A stretch of DNA of 64,000 nucleotides from Flavobacterium psychroterrae (GCF_018380615.1 NZ_JAGYVZ010000013.1:62001-126000); one strand, 5' to 3'. Shown: positions 7,359-16,227, counted from the first letter of the stretch. Made by a program: numbers and translations. Notes: generated by a model from the letters alone, not told the origin.

Positions 7359-9038
7359 ATGAGCTATTTAGATGATATCTTAAAATCACGCCGCGATACA
7401 AGACATTTTACTACCGATGAAGTCCCTGATGAAGTAATCGAAAAAGCTTTGCAAGCCGGGCATTGGGCTCCATCTGTGGGATTGACAGATGCTACACGAT
7501 ACTATATCATTAAATCTACTGAGGTTAAAAATGCTGTAAAGAATCTTTTTTTAGATTATAATAAAAAAGCGGAGGAATTAACGGATAATACGGAACAAAA
7601 GGAGCATTATAAATCGCTGAAACTGGAAGCAATTGAAGAAGCGCCAATTGGATTAATTATCGCGTATGATCGATCTGTGCTGAATCAGTTTACGATTGGA
7701 ACTGTGGGAAGCAACGAAGCGGTAAAATTCAGCTCGGTTTGTGCGGCGCAAAATATCTGGCTTTCACTTACTGAACAAGGTTTTGGAATGGGTTGGGTTT
7801 CGATTTTGAACTATTATGAGTTCAAAAAGATTCTTGATTTACCCGAAAATATTGAACCTTTAGGCTATTTCTGTATTGGAAAACCTGCAACGAATTATGA
7901 CAATCAACCGATGTTGCAACAATTGCATTGGAAACAAAAATCTGAAGCTCCCATTTGTAAAGAAATTAATAATATTGTAGAAAGTTCTGTTTCAGATTTA
8001 CCATTAAAAACCAAAACTCAAGTTGAAATTAAAAATGATTTCGCTACTCTTCTACAGCAAAAAATAGATTCTAAGACAAAACCAATTGGTTCTTTAGGAA
8101 CTTTAGAGACGCTGGCTTTTCAAATGGCAATGGTTTTTGAAACTCTTAATCCGAAAATAATTAACCCTAATATTGTTGTTTTTGCTGCTGATCACGGAAT
8201 CGCAAATCATGGCGTTAGTGCTTATCCGCAAGATGTTACGCGACAAATGGTAGCTAATTTTCTCGAAGGCGGTGCTGCGATAAATGTTTTCTGCAATCAA
8301 AACAATATTAATTTATCTATTGTAGATGCCGGCGTAAATTATGATTTTCCAACAAATGCGAACCTGATAAATGCAAAAATTGCAAAAGGAACTCAGTCAT
8401 TTTTACATATTCCGGCGATGAGTGAAACCGAATTGCAGTTGTGTTTTGAAAAAGGAAAATCAATTGTTGATAATATTGCCAAAACGGGTTGTAATTGTAT
8501 TGGTTTTGGTGAAATGGGAATTGGAAATACTTCAACAGCTTCGGTTTTAATGAGCATTTTAACTGGTTTACCTATCGAAGAATGTGTTGGAAAAGGAACT
8601 GGTGTTGAAAATGATAAACTTCTTGAAAAACAAAATATCCTTAAAAAGGCAATTGAAAATTATTCCGGTCCAGCCGAATTAAAACAGCAAATCGCCTATT
8701 TTGGTGGTTTTGAAATCATGCAAATCGCAAGCGGAATGTTAGCTGCTTTCGATAATAAAATATTGATTTTAGTCGATGGTTTTATTTGCAACGTTGCTTT
8801 TTTAATTGCTTCAAAAATAAATCCCGACATTTTAAAAAATGCAGTTTTCTGTCATTGTTCGGCTGAAAAAGCACATGAAAAATTACTGGATTATTTAAAT
8901 GCAAAACCTATTCTGCATCTGGATTTACGTTTGGGCGAAGGAACGGGTTGCGCGATTGCATTACCTATTTTAAAATCGGCAGAAGCTTTTTTGAATGAAA
9001 TGGCTAGTTTTGAAAGTGCGGGGGTTAGTGGGAAGTAG
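7359..9038 (+). CDS. Fusion of BluB (5,6-dimethylbenzimidazole synthase) and CobT
   Basis: This 559-residue protein joins two consecutive steps of lower-ligand synthesis. Residues about 1-210 form a BluB flavin-fold domain (SRRDTRHFTTDEVPDEVIEK near 9-28, and GFGMGWVSIL near 143-152), which makes 5,6-dimethylbenzimidazole from reduced FMN. Residues from about 225 form CobT, nicotinate-nucleotide:dimethylbenzimidazole phosphoribosyltransferase, with KTKPIGSLGTLE, GFGEMGIGNTSTAS and the C-terminal GEGTG whose glutamate is the catalytic base in CobT. I chose the ATG at 7359; a TTG at 7326 adds only a repetitive sequence. No frameshift or stop separates the two parts. The fusion would pass the base directly between active sites. 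Confidence 0.92.
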   Translation: MSYLDDILKSRRDTRHFTTDEVPDEVIEKALQAGHWAPSVGLTDATRYYIIKSTEVKNAVKNLFLDYNKKAEELTDNTEQKEHYKSLKLEAIEEAPIGLIIAYDRSVLNQFTIGTVGSNEAVKFSSVCAAQNIWLSLTEQGFGMGWVSILNYYEFKKILDLPENIEPLGYFCIGKPATNYDNQPMLQQLHWKQKSEAPICKEINNIVESSVSDLPLKTKTQVEIKNDFATLLQQKIDSKTKPIGSLGTLETLAFQMAMVFETLNPKIINPNIVVFAADHGIANHGVSAYPQDVTRQMVANFLEGGAAINVFCNQNNINLSIVDAGVNYDFPTNANLINAKIAKGTQSFLHIPAMSETELQLCFEKGKSIVDNIAKTGCNCIGFGEMGIGNTSTASVLMSILTGLPIEECVGKGTGVENDKLLEKQNILKKAIENYSGPAELKQQIAYFGGFEIMQIASGMLAAFDNKILILVDGFICNVAFLIASKINPDILKNAVFCHCSAEKAHEKLLDYLNAKPILHLDLRLGEGTGCAIALPILKSAEAFLNEMASFESAGVSGK

Positions 9039-9046
9039 TGAAGTCA

Positions 9047-9078
9047 CAGTATTCAGTTTCAGTATTCAGTATTCAGTT
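9047..9078 (+). repeat. Short CAGTATT/CAGTTT tandem repeat
   Basis: CAGTATT, CAGTTT, CAGTATT, CAGTATT and CAGTT follow one another directly between the bluB-cobT stop and the transposase pseudogene. This is a low-copy, imperfect 6-7-bp tandem array with no obvious function. Confidence 0.7.
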
Positions 9079-9095
9079 GATCAAAATTATTAAAT

Positions 9096-9524
9096 ATGCC
9101 ATTAATTAAAGTTTACATTCATTTTGTTTGGAGTACAAAAAACAGATTTCCATTTTTAGATTCTATTGAATTACGAGAAAAAGTTTGGAAGCATATTCAG
9201 GAAAATGCGAAAGAAAAAGGAATCTTTGTTGATTTTATTGGCGGTTATTCAGATCATTGTCATTGCATTATTTGATTAGGAGTTGATCAAAATATTCAAA
9301 AAATAATGCAATTGCTTAAAGGAGAATCTTCTTTCTGGATTAATAAAAATAAATTAACGAAACAAAAATTTGAATGGCAAGAGGAATATTTTGCGGTTTC
9401 AGTATCAGAATCTATTATAGATAAGGCTAGAGATTATATTAAAAACCAAGAAATTCATCATAAGAAAAAAACTTTTCAGGAAGAATATGATGAAATTATC
9501 AGCAAATTTGGGTTTGGTAAATAG
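9096..9524 (+). pseudogene. RAYT / IS200-like Y1 transposase with an internal TGA
   Basis: The reading frame from ATG 9096 encodes a Y1-type (HUH) transposase of the REP-associated group. HFVWSTKNRFPF at residues 9-20 and DHCHCI at 53-58 (the H-x-H metal-binding motif) are typical. Codon 60 is TGA at 9273-9275 where relatives have serine (TCA), so one C-to-G change breaks the gene. The frame then runs on cleanly to 9524, including the conserved IQKIMQLLKGESSFWIN and the C-terminal part. Full length would be 142 residues. It sits inside the cobalamin series, between bluB-cobT and cobS, directly upstream of two palindrome-rich elements that are its likely substrates. Confidence 0.88.
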
Positions 9525-9526
9525 AG

Positions 9527-9691
9527 TTTGGCTAAAGCCATTCTAATTGCGGATTTTTATAACCCAAGATAAATTTGGGGCCTAAAAAAAAAACAATCAA
9601 TTAAAATTGAATTTGCACACAAACTAAATTGAATTGCCTCCAGATTTATCTGGAGGTTACAGAATTGAACACCACAAAGGCTTTAGCCAAA
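9527..9691. mobile_element. RAYT-associated palindromic element, copy 1
   Basis: The element begins TTTGGCTAAAGCC (9527-9539) and ends GGCTTTAGCCAAA (9679-9691), a perfect 13-bp terminal inverted repeat. Inside are two palindromes, CCCAAGATAAATTTGGG (9563-9579) and CCTCCAGATTTATCTGGAGG (9637-9656). It starts three bases after the broken transposase gene. A second copy follows at 9738. It has no coding capacity. Confidence 0.85.
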
Positions 9692-9737
9692 TAAATCAAT
9701 ATTTCGTAATCAAAAAACAATTGAATCATTAACTAAA

Positions 9738-9906
9738 TTTGGCTAAAGCCATTCTAAATGCGAATTTTATACCCCCCAGATAAATCTGGGGGGTATTCAA
9801 AAAAACTAATCAATATAAAATTGAATTTGTACGCAAACTAAAATTGAATTGCCTCCAGATTTATCTGGAGGTTAAAGAATTGAACACCACAAGGGCTTTA
9901 GCCAAA
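9738..9906. mobile_element. RAYT-associated palindromic element, copy 2
   Basis: This repeats copy 1 in the same orientation, with the same 13-bp inverted ends (9738-9750 and 9894-9906). The first internal palindrome is longer here, with GC-rich arms (CCCCCCAGA at 9772-9780, TCTGGGGGG at 9785-9793). The second, CCTCCAGATTTATCTGGAGG (9852-9871), is identical to that of copy 1. The element ends 18 bases before the cobS start, so it may influence cobS expression. Forty-six bases separate the copies. Confidence 0.85.
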
Positions 9907-9924
9907 TAAATTATATAAATATCC

Positions 9925-10722
9925 ATGAAAAAAGAATTACACATCTTCTTTACCTCTTTAATGTTCTACACCAGAATTCCGTGCCCGAAAAACATAAATC
10001 ATCATCCTGATTATTTGAATAAGGCAACTCGTTATTTTCCTTTGATTGGCTGGATTGTGGGTAGTATTTATTTTCTGGGATTCTATCTTTCTTCACTTTT
10101 TCTTTCTGTAGAAACTGCAGTAATTATTGCTCTTATTGTTTCTGTACTTACAACCGGAGCTTTTCACGAGGATGGTTTTGCTGATGTTTGTGATGGTTTT
10201 GGCGGAGGATGGACTAAAGAAAAAATTCTGCTTATTATGAAAGACAGTGCCATTGGCGCTTACGGAGCGATTGGTTTGGTTTTACTTTTTTTACTGAAAT
10301 TCAAATTACTTTCTGAATCTGTTTTACTTTTTAAAGGAAACGATCCTGTTGCGCTTTTTCAAATTTATCTATTGTTTATATCTGCGCATGCTTTGAGTCG
10401 GCTTGCTGCGATTTCAATTATTTTTACGCATGAATATTCTCGTGAAGATGCTTCGAGCAAAAGTAAACCTATCGCTAAAAATCATACTTGGAAAGAAATT
10501 GCAGGTTCGTTTTTCTTTGGGTTAATTCCGTTATTGGTTTTCTCTTATTTTCAATATAAATTCCTTTTTGCTTTAATTCCTGTTTTTATTATGCGCTATT
10601 TTTTAGCTCGTTATTTTCAAAAATGGATTGATGGCTATACGGGAGATTGCCTTGGAGCCACGCAACAGGTTTGTGAAGTAGTTTATTATTTAAGCATTCT
10701 TTTTATATGGAAATTTATCTAG
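9925..10722 (+). CDS. cobS: Adenosylcobinamide-GDP ribazoletransferase (cobalamin synthase)
   Basis: CobS joins adenosylcobinamide-GDP to alpha-ribazole(-phosphate) to give cobalamin(-phosphate), the last assembly step, in the inner membrane. The 265-residue protein has about six or seven hydrophobic segments. The signature FHEDGFADVCDGFGGGWTKE lies near residues 80-99, followed by IMKDSAIGAYGAIGL. A C-terminal GYTGDCLGATQQVCE near 237-251 is also typical. It overlaps cobC by 16 bases. Confidence 0.93.
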   Translation: MKKELHIFFTSLMFYTRIPCPKNINHHPDYLNKATRYFPLIGWIVGSIYFLGFYLSSLFLSVETAVIIALIVSVLTTGAFHEDGFADVCDGFGGGWTKEKILLIMKDSAIGAYGAIGLVLLFLLKFKLLSESVLLFKGNDPVALFQIYLLFISAHALSRLAAISIIFTHEYSREDASSKSKPIAKNHTWKEIAGSFFFGLIPLLVFSYFQYKFLFALIPVFIMRYFLARYFQKWIDGYTGDCLGATQQVCEVVYYLSILFIWKFI

Positions 10723-11240
10723 TTCGTCATACCCAAACCATCTGCGAAAAAGGAGTTTGCTACGGGCAATCAGATATTGGGTTAGCCGAGCCTTTTGAAG
10801 CAGTTTTCAAAAATATCGTTTCTCAATTACCACAGGAAGCCATTATTTTTTCAAGTCCATTACAACGCTGTGTAATTTTAGCCGAATACATTCAGAATAA
10901 TATTAAAACTATTTCGTTTAAGAAAGAGAATCGTTTAATGGAAATGAATTTTGGTGATTGGGAAATGAAAAACTGGAATGATATTTCGCCCGAACAACTT
11001 AATCCATGGATGGAAGATTTTGTGAATATTGCTGCTTCAAACGGCGAATCATTTATTGAATTACATGAAAGAGTGGGCAGTTTTTTAGCTGAAATTCCAA
11101 AGGAAATAAATACGCCAATTATAATTGTAGCTCATGCCGGAATTATTCGAAGTATTTTATGTCATCAGAGTTTTTTACCATTAAAGGACGCTTTTAACAA
11201 TAAAGTAGATTTTGGAGACGTAATAAAAATAGCACTATAA
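10707..11240 (+). CDS. cobC: Alpha-ribazole phosphatase, histidine phosphatase family
   Basis: CobC removes the phosphate from alpha-ribazole-5'-phosphate or adenosylcobalamin-5'-phosphate. The histidine-phosphatase motif is LVRHTQT at residues 5-11, with His8 as the phosphate acceptor; VAHAGIIRSIL near 144-154 supplies the second active-site histidine. Members of the superfamily are similar, so the assignment to cobalamin depends on the 16-base overlap with cobS and on the typical CobC motif of early residues GVCYGQSDIGL. Length is 177 residues. Confidence 0.88.
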   Translation: MEIYLVRHTQTICEKGVCYGQSDIGLAEPFEAVFKNIVSQLPQEAIIFSSPLQRCVILAEYIQNNIKTISFKKENRLMEMNFGDWEMKNWNDISPEQLNPWMEDFVNIAASNGESFIELHERVGSFLAEIPKEINTPIIIVAHAGIIRSILCHQSFLPLKDAFNNKVDFGDVIKIAL

Positions 11241-11282
11241 ATACCATTTTGCTTAGAATTTGGTTTAAAAAGTCAAACAAAT

Positions 11283-11314
11283 TTGAAAAATCGATAATTT
11301 TAACTTTATCTTTG
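11283..11314 (+). promoter_or_regulatory. Promoter of the riboswitch-btuB transcript
   Basis: TTG at 11283-11285 and TATCTTTG at 11307-11314 are separated by 21 bases, a good match to the Bacteroidota promoter pattern TTG-N19-21-TAnnTTTG. Transcription would start about seven bases later, just before the riboswitch. Confidence 0.75.
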
Positions 11315-11322
11315 CACGAAAT

Positions 11323-11497
11323 TAAGGTTGTGTTCATTTCAAAAACACATTAAAAGGGAATCAAGTTTTAATCTTGAGCTGTTCCCGCAACTGTAAGCTT
11401 AGTTCTGAAAAGAATGTTTGTTGTTAACTACAAAACCACTGCTCGCCCCCGCGAATGGGAAGGTAAACAACAAAACGCAAGCCAGGAGACCTGCCTT
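11323..11497 (+). promoter_or_regulatory. Cobalamin (adenosylcobalamin) riboswitch
   Basis: The leader of btuB carries the cobalamin riboswitch. The B12-box GCAAGCCAGGAGACCTGCC lies at 11477-11495 and the upstream core GGGAATCAAG...GCTGTTCCCGCAACTGTAA spans about 11355-11397. A variable P6-like region (GCTCGCCCCCGCGAATGGGAAGG) sits between. The sequence starts just after the promoter and ends about 45 bases before the btuB start codon. In this class cobalamin binding normally shuts down translation or transcription of uptake genes. Exact ends are estimated. Confidence 0.92.
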
Positions 11498-11540
11498 TAT
11501 AAACAAATATCGAACTCTCGGGAAAAAGAGTGTAGAAATT

Positions 11541-13394
11541 ATGACTTTAAAAAAACTTTTCGCTTTTTGCCTATTATTGTTGTGCCAAATTATTTGCGCG
11601 CAAAGCGATTCTATTAATAAACTGAAAGAGGTTGTCGTTTCTGATGTCAATCTTAAGAAATATTCTAGTTCGCAATCGGTTCAGGTATTAAATGATTCTG
11701 TCATTACTAAAAATGAAGCTTTACTTACTGATTTATTAAATTTTAATTCTACTATTTATTTTAAGGAATATGGTCGCGGAATGCTTTCGACAGTTTCTTT
11801 TAGGGGAACTACTGTATCGCAAACGGCTGTAATCTGGAACGGAATTAATATCAACTCTCAGATGAACGGAAGTACTGATTTTAATACTATTTCATCTTCA
11901 GATTATAATTCGATAAGTGTAAAAGCTGGTGGCGGAAGTGTTATTTATGGTAGCGGAGCCGTTGGAGGAACTGTTCATTTAAATAATGAATTAGGATTTT
12001 ATAAGCGATTCGAAAATAATTTAAAATTAGACTACGGAAGTTTTAATACTATTGGAATCAACTTCAAAACTAATATTTCTAACGAAAAATGGAGTGCTCA
12101 AATTGGCTTTTCTAAAAACAGTTCTACAAACGATTATAAATATTTAAATCTATACACCTGGAAAGGTGAACAGCGATGGAACCAAAACGGTCAATATGAT
12201 ATTATTACAGTGAATGCCAATGTAGGATATAAATTCGACTCAAAAAATAGTTTGAAGTTATATACTCAAACTTCAAATACAGATCGAAACACTTCATTAA
12301 TATCAGAAACTGAAACTAAAACCAGATATGTAAATGGTTTTAACCGAAACTTATTAGAATATGATGGCGATTTCGAAAAATTTACTACCAATTTAAAAGG
12401 TGCATATATATTCGAAAATTACCAATATTACGGGAATATTTCTTCAAATAATTTTACTTACGGAAAAACAGAAAGCCTTATCACAAAAGCTGATTTGGGC
12501 TATCAAATTTCTAAATCAACACAAGTAAATGCCATTTTTGATTATAACAAAACCAAAGGCTACGGAAGTGGTGTTGGCGATCATGTCAGGGAAATAAGCT
12601 CAGCTGCTTTATTGGTAAAACAAGAACTTTCGGACGACTGGAAAAATGAATTTGGTATCCGAAAAGAATTTACAGATAATTATGAATCTCCTGTTTTATT
12701 TTCTCTGGGATCTTCTTATCAGTTTAATAAATTATATGATTTAAAACTGAACTTATCCCGAAATTTTAGAATTCCAACTTTTAATGATTTGTATTGGGAA
12801 ACGGGAGGGAATCCGGATTTAAAACCTGAAAGTTCTTATCAGGCAGAAATTGGAAATGTCTTCACATTCAAAAATATCTCTTTGACACAAACCTTTTATT
12901 ACATGAAAATAAAAGATTTATTACAATGGATTCCGGGAAGTAACGGGATTTGGTCTCCGCAAAATACGGATAAGGTAAACAGCTATGGCGCTGAAACATT
13001 GTTAAACTGGAAAAAACAGTATGGCAAAAATTACTTTACAGTAAATGCAACTTATGCTTATACGGCTTCCAAAAATGAAGAAACTAAAAAACAGCTTTTT
13101 TATGTTCCTTTAAATAAAGTTACAGGATCTGTTTCTTATTCCAGAAACAGAATTTCTGCTTATTATCAATTTTTGTTTAATGGTTTTGTTTATACAAGAG
13201 CAGACAATGATCCAACAGAAATTATTAATGATTATAACGTTTCAAATATCGGGATTGATTATGATTTTAAATTTCTGCACACTTTCAAACTTGGTTTTCA
13301 AGTACTCAATGTTCTTAATAAAGAGTATGAAAGTCTGGAATACAGACCTATGCCCGGTCGTAATTTTAATATGTATTTAACCTTAAAATTTTAA
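11541..13394 (+). CDS. btuB: TonB-dependent cobalamin receptor
   Basis: This outer-membrane protein (617 residues) imports cobalamin with energy from TonB. A signal peptide (KKLFAFCLLLLCQIICAQ) ends near residue 21, then LKEVVV may act as a TonB box. The plug domain spans about 45-150 (VSFRGTTVSQTAVIWNGINI, GGGSVIYGSGAVGGTVHLNN), and the barrel fills the rest and ends with the terminal phenylalanine LTLKF. I chose ATG 11541: an upstream frame runs through the riboswitch and is not a plausible N-terminus. The cobalamin riboswitch in front gives strong support for the substrate. The next gene starts four bases after the stop. Confidence 0.92.
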   Translation: MTLKKLFAFCLLLLCQIICAQSDSINKLKEVVVSDVNLKKYSSSQSVQVLNDSVITKNEALLTDLLNFNSTIYFKEYGRGMLSTVSFRGTTVSQTAVIWNGININSQMNGSTDFNTISSSDYNSISVKAGGGSVIYGSGAVGGTVHLNNELGFYKRFENNLKLDYGSFNTIGINFKTNISNEKWSAQIGFSKNSSTNDYKYLNLYTWKGEQRWNQNGQYDIITVNANVGYKFDSKNSLKLYTQTSNTDRNTSLISETETKTRYVNGFNRNLLEYDGDFEKFTTNLKGAYIFENYQYYGNISSNNFTYGKTESLITKADLGYQISKSTQVNAIFDYNKTKGYGSGVGDHVREISSAALLVKQELSDDWKNEFGIRKEFTDNYESPVLFSLGSSYQFNKLYDLKLNLSRNFRIPTFNDLYWETGGNPDLKPESSYQAEIGNVFTFKNISLTQTFYYMKIKDLLQWIPGSNGIWSPQNTDKVNSYGAETLLNWKKQYGKNYFTVNATYAYTASKNEETKKQLFYVPLNKVTGSVSYSRNRISAYYQFLFNGFVYTRADNDPTEIINDYNVSNIGIDYDFKFLHTFKLGFQVLNVLNKEYESLEYRPMPGRNFNMYLTLKF

Positions 13395-13397
13395 TAT

Positions 13398-14432
13398 ATG
13401 AAGTTTAGCAAATTATTTTTAATAGCACTTAGCGTTTCGCTATTCGTTTCGTGTTCAAATGATGAAGAAGATAATACTCCAAAAGGAGTTTATGATAATG
13501 GTTTTTTTATTTTGAATGAGGGAACTACACAAGGTACTGTTTCATTTTCAAGTAATGACTTAACTTCTTTTACAAAAGACGTTTATTCAACTGTAAATGG
13601 AAGTGATATACTTGGGAGATATGCACAAAACATCTTTTTTAACGGAGACAATGCTTATATTATTTCTGGCGGAGCTAACAATATTACAGTAGTTAACAGA
13701 TATACTTTTAAATTAATTACTAAAATCGAAACGGGTTTACTAAATCCAAGATACGGTGTTGTAAAAGATGGTAAAGCATATGTTACGAACGCAAACACAT
13801 ATTCATACGAAAATGCTGCAACAGGCGATACAGATGATTATGTAGCTGTAATTAACCTGACAACTAATATCGTTGAATCAAAAATTGACTTAAATGCTAC
13901 TGCTAACAGAGTGGTTTTGAAAGATGGAAAACTTTACATCACTGATGCTTATAATGATAAATTATTAGTAGTTGATATCGCTACAAAAAAACTGGATGCT
14001 CCTGTGCAAATTGGTTTTAACGGTGATTGTATTGAAGAAGAAAATGGAGTTCTATACATTTTAAAAGGAGGTTTTGGAAATAGCAGTGAACTTGTAAAAG
14101 TAAAAATATCAGACAAAACAACTACTAAAATTACTTTTCCGGAAAGCTTAAGTGGTGCAGGATTTATGGATATTGAAGACAATAAAATTTATTACACAGT
14201 AGGAAGTTCTGTTTACACGATGAACACAAATGCTACTGCTGCATCAACAACGGCAATTTTAACATCTCCTGCGACTTATGTTTATGGATTTGCAGTAAAC
14301 GATGGGCGTATTTATGTTTCACAAGGAAACTTTACAACAGATGGCAAGGCTTACATTTACGATTTAACCGGAGCATTGCAAAAAGAATTAACTACGGGTG
14401 TAGGAACAAACGGTTTCTACTTTAATGACTAA
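13398..14432 (+). CDS. btuG: Surface beta-propeller lipoprotein, BtuG-like cobalamin-binding protein
   Basis: The 344-residue lipoprotein has a lipobox ending at Cys20 (LFVSC) followed by SNDEEDN, an acidic stretch like the export signals that place Bacteroidota lipoproteins on the cell surface. The rest is a YncE-type beta-propeller: repeated short strands with patterns such as GKAYVTNANTYSY, GKLYITDAYNDKLLVVDI, GVLYILKGGF and GRIYVSQGNF. In Bacteroides, BtuG is a propeller lipoprotein that binds cobalamin on the surface and pairs with BtuB. Location right behind btuB under the riboswitch makes the same role likely here. Binding residues cannot be recognised by eye. Confidence 0.7.
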   Translation: MKFSKLFLIALSVSLFVSCSNDEEDNTPKGVYDNGFFILNEGTTQGTVSFSSNDLTSFTKDVYSTVNGSDILGRYAQNIFFNGDNAYIISGGANNITVVNRYTFKLITKIETGLLNPRYGVVKDGKAYVTNANTYSYENAATGDTDDYVAVINLTTNIVESKIDLNATANRVVLKDGKLYITDAYNDKLLVVDIATKKLDAPVQIGFNGDCIEEENGVLYILKGGFGNSSELVKVKISDKTTTKITFPESLSGAGFMDIEDNKIYYTVGSSVYTMNTNATAASTTAILTSPATYVYGFAVNDGRIYVSQGNFTTDGKAYIYDLTGALQKELTTGVGTNGFYFND

Positions 14433-14476
14433 TTTCTAGTTTAGAATAAATTGTGTTTTTGGAACAATGCAATACT

Positions 14477-14510
14477 AAAAAAGGCTTTCTATTACTAGAA
14501 AGCCTTTTTT
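14477..14510. terminator. Bidirectional terminator between btuG and the S41 peptidase gene
   Basis: A stem of AAGGCTTTCT and AGAAAGCCTT with a six-base loop is flanked by A and T runs on both sides, so it can work for both convergent genes. Confidence 0.85.
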
Positions 14511-14528
14511 ATTGGGTTTATATTTTTA

Positions 14529-15989
14529 TTATAATGATCGTAAAAGTCCTTCGGGAGCTTTTTCAATATACATTTGATTCTTGAAACCGTTCATCGCTTT
14601 AACATCTGTAAAGTTTTTTAAAACTACACCTTTATCCGTTTGTCCTTTTTTAGTAGTTACTCCTGTAATTTGAGAAATCGCAACATTAAGCAATGGCTCA
14701 GATGTATCTCCTAAAACACCCAGATTACTAACACGCTCTAATTGCTCATATGTTGGTTTTAAACCATCTGTATATTCGCCAAAATCAGCTGCATTTACTA
14801 TTTTTAATACTAAAGGCTGCATTGCATATTTATGATTTGGATTTACGTTTGCTTTTCCTAAACTAGGAGAATCATATATCGTAATTGAACCTACATTTTT
14901 ACCAACAGTAGTTTCCCCTATTTGAATTACTGAAATATAAGGAACTAAACCGTTTATTACTAATTCACTTGCAGAAGCTGTTCCGCTTGTTGTTAAAATA
15001 TAAATTTTACTTAAATTAAGACTATTAATTGCTACACCATCCATATTATTAACAAATCTATTGTTAAGCGACTCGGCATCCTTGTCTGCGAAATAGGCAT
15101 TAATTTTTGCATTCCACTTTTGTTTAGCAAAAATCTTATCTGTAAACTGACCCGTAATCATACTTGCCAAACGCGTCGCTGTCTGGATAGATCCACCTCC
15201 GTTATATCTTAAATCAAGAACAAGATCTGTAATTCCTTGTGCTTTTAATTCGGCGAAAGCCGCATTTAGCTGCGCATCATAATAAGCATAAAAACCATTA
15301 TACATTAAATAACCTATTTTATGACTTCCTGAAGTAATTACTTTATTGATAAAAACAGGATTTTCATCTAAAGTTGTTTTCACTAAAGAAACTGTTTTTC
15401 CGTTAGATTCAAAAGTAGTTCCATTATAGGCCACCATATTAAATGTGTAACTATCAGCCGCTAAAAGAGACTGATAATTGGAAACCGTAAGTTGCGTTCC
15501 GTTTACTGCTGTAAAAAGATCACCACGTTTGATATCTTTTTTTGATGCATCAGAGTTTGGAATAATATAACGAACGTAACCTACTAAATCAGTAGTACTG
15601 TTAGGCTTATAACTTAGTCTGAAATCTACACCATCATTTTTTGAAGTTCCCTGCAGTTCCTGTTCTAAAACAGTATAATCATCAACAATCCAGCTAAAAC
15701 GATCAATTGCCTGACCTTTAGGGAATTTACTAATAGGTTTATTCAATAAATCCTGAAATAAATCTTCCGGCTTAGAATATCCTTTTAAAAAGGAATTAAG
15801 CCCTTCTTCACGATCATCAGCTAAATTTGGCACATCGGCTTGCCATAAATAATAGTCATTTAATCCTTCCCAAATAAAATTATTTACCTGCAAATCACCA
15901 GAAACAGCAACATCATCCTGATCCTCACAAGATTGTAAAGAAAAGGCAAGTATAAACAATAGCAGTACGCTCTTTAAAATTGTTCTCAT
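14529..15989 (-). CDS. S41 family peptidase lipoprotein (C-terminal processing protease type)
   Basis: The 486-residue protein has a lipoprotein signal ending at Cys21 (LQSC). After an N-terminal region, a PDZ-like section spans roughly 125-205 (GYVRYIIPNSDASKKDIKRGD). The S41 catalytic core follows with LVLDLRYNGGGS (256-267) and TSGTASASELVINGLVPY. Ser339 and Lys364 (ETTVGK) are 25 residues apart, as in the known Ser-Lys dyad of this family. It is probably anchored in the outer membrane or facing the periplasm. Its targets are unknown. It is convergent with btuG and shares the terminator with it. Confidence 0.88.
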   Translation of the reverse strand: MRTILKSVLLLFILAFSLQSCEDQDDVAVSGDLQVNNFIWEGLNDYYLWQADVPNLADDREEGLNSFLKGYSKPEDLFQDLLNKPISKFPKGQAIDRFSWIVDDYTVLEQELQGTSKNDGVDFRLSYKPNSTTDLVGYVRYIIPNSDASKKDIKRGDLFTAVNGTQLTVSNYQSLLAADSYTFNMVAYNGTTFESNGKTVSLVKTTLDENPVFINKVITSGSHKIGYLMYNGFYAYYDAQLNAAFAELKAQGITDLVLDLRYNGGGSIQTATRLASMITGQFTDKIFAKQKWNAKINAYFADKDAESLNNRFVNNMDGVAINSLNLSKIYILTTSGTASASELVINGLVPYISVIQIGETTVGKNVGSITIYDSPSLGKANVNPNHKYAMQPLVLKIVNAADFGEYTDGLKPTYEQLERVSNLGVLGDTSEPLLNVAISQITGVTTKKGQTDKGVVLKNFTDVKAMNGFKNQMYIEKAPEGLLRSL

Positions 15990-16227
15990 ATAGTATGTAT
16001 CTATGTAGTACTAACGTAAAAATAGTATCTTTAGTTTTAACATTGATAATTTTAAAGTATTTTTTATTATAAAATTTTCATATCTGTTGTAACAAAAATA
16101 ATAGTGCCTCGTCTTGACTATATAAGCTTCCTTATAATGGTTTATTAATAAAAAAAATGACTGTGAATTTATCGTCTAGACGATCTAAAAAAGAAGCTTA
16201 TAACAACCAACCAAAAATAAACCATAG

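Noticed and set aside
9273..9275. TGA read as an amino acid in the transposase (recoding)
   Set aside because: No sign of a selenocysteine element or of a changed genetic code; other genes end normally with TGA, and the neighbouring four-helix gene is broken by TAA, so simple mutation is the better explanation.
11418..11540. A longer N-terminus for BtuB starting inside the leader
   Set aside because: The codons run through the cobalamin riboswitch and give no signal peptide; the good signal peptide begins at 11541.
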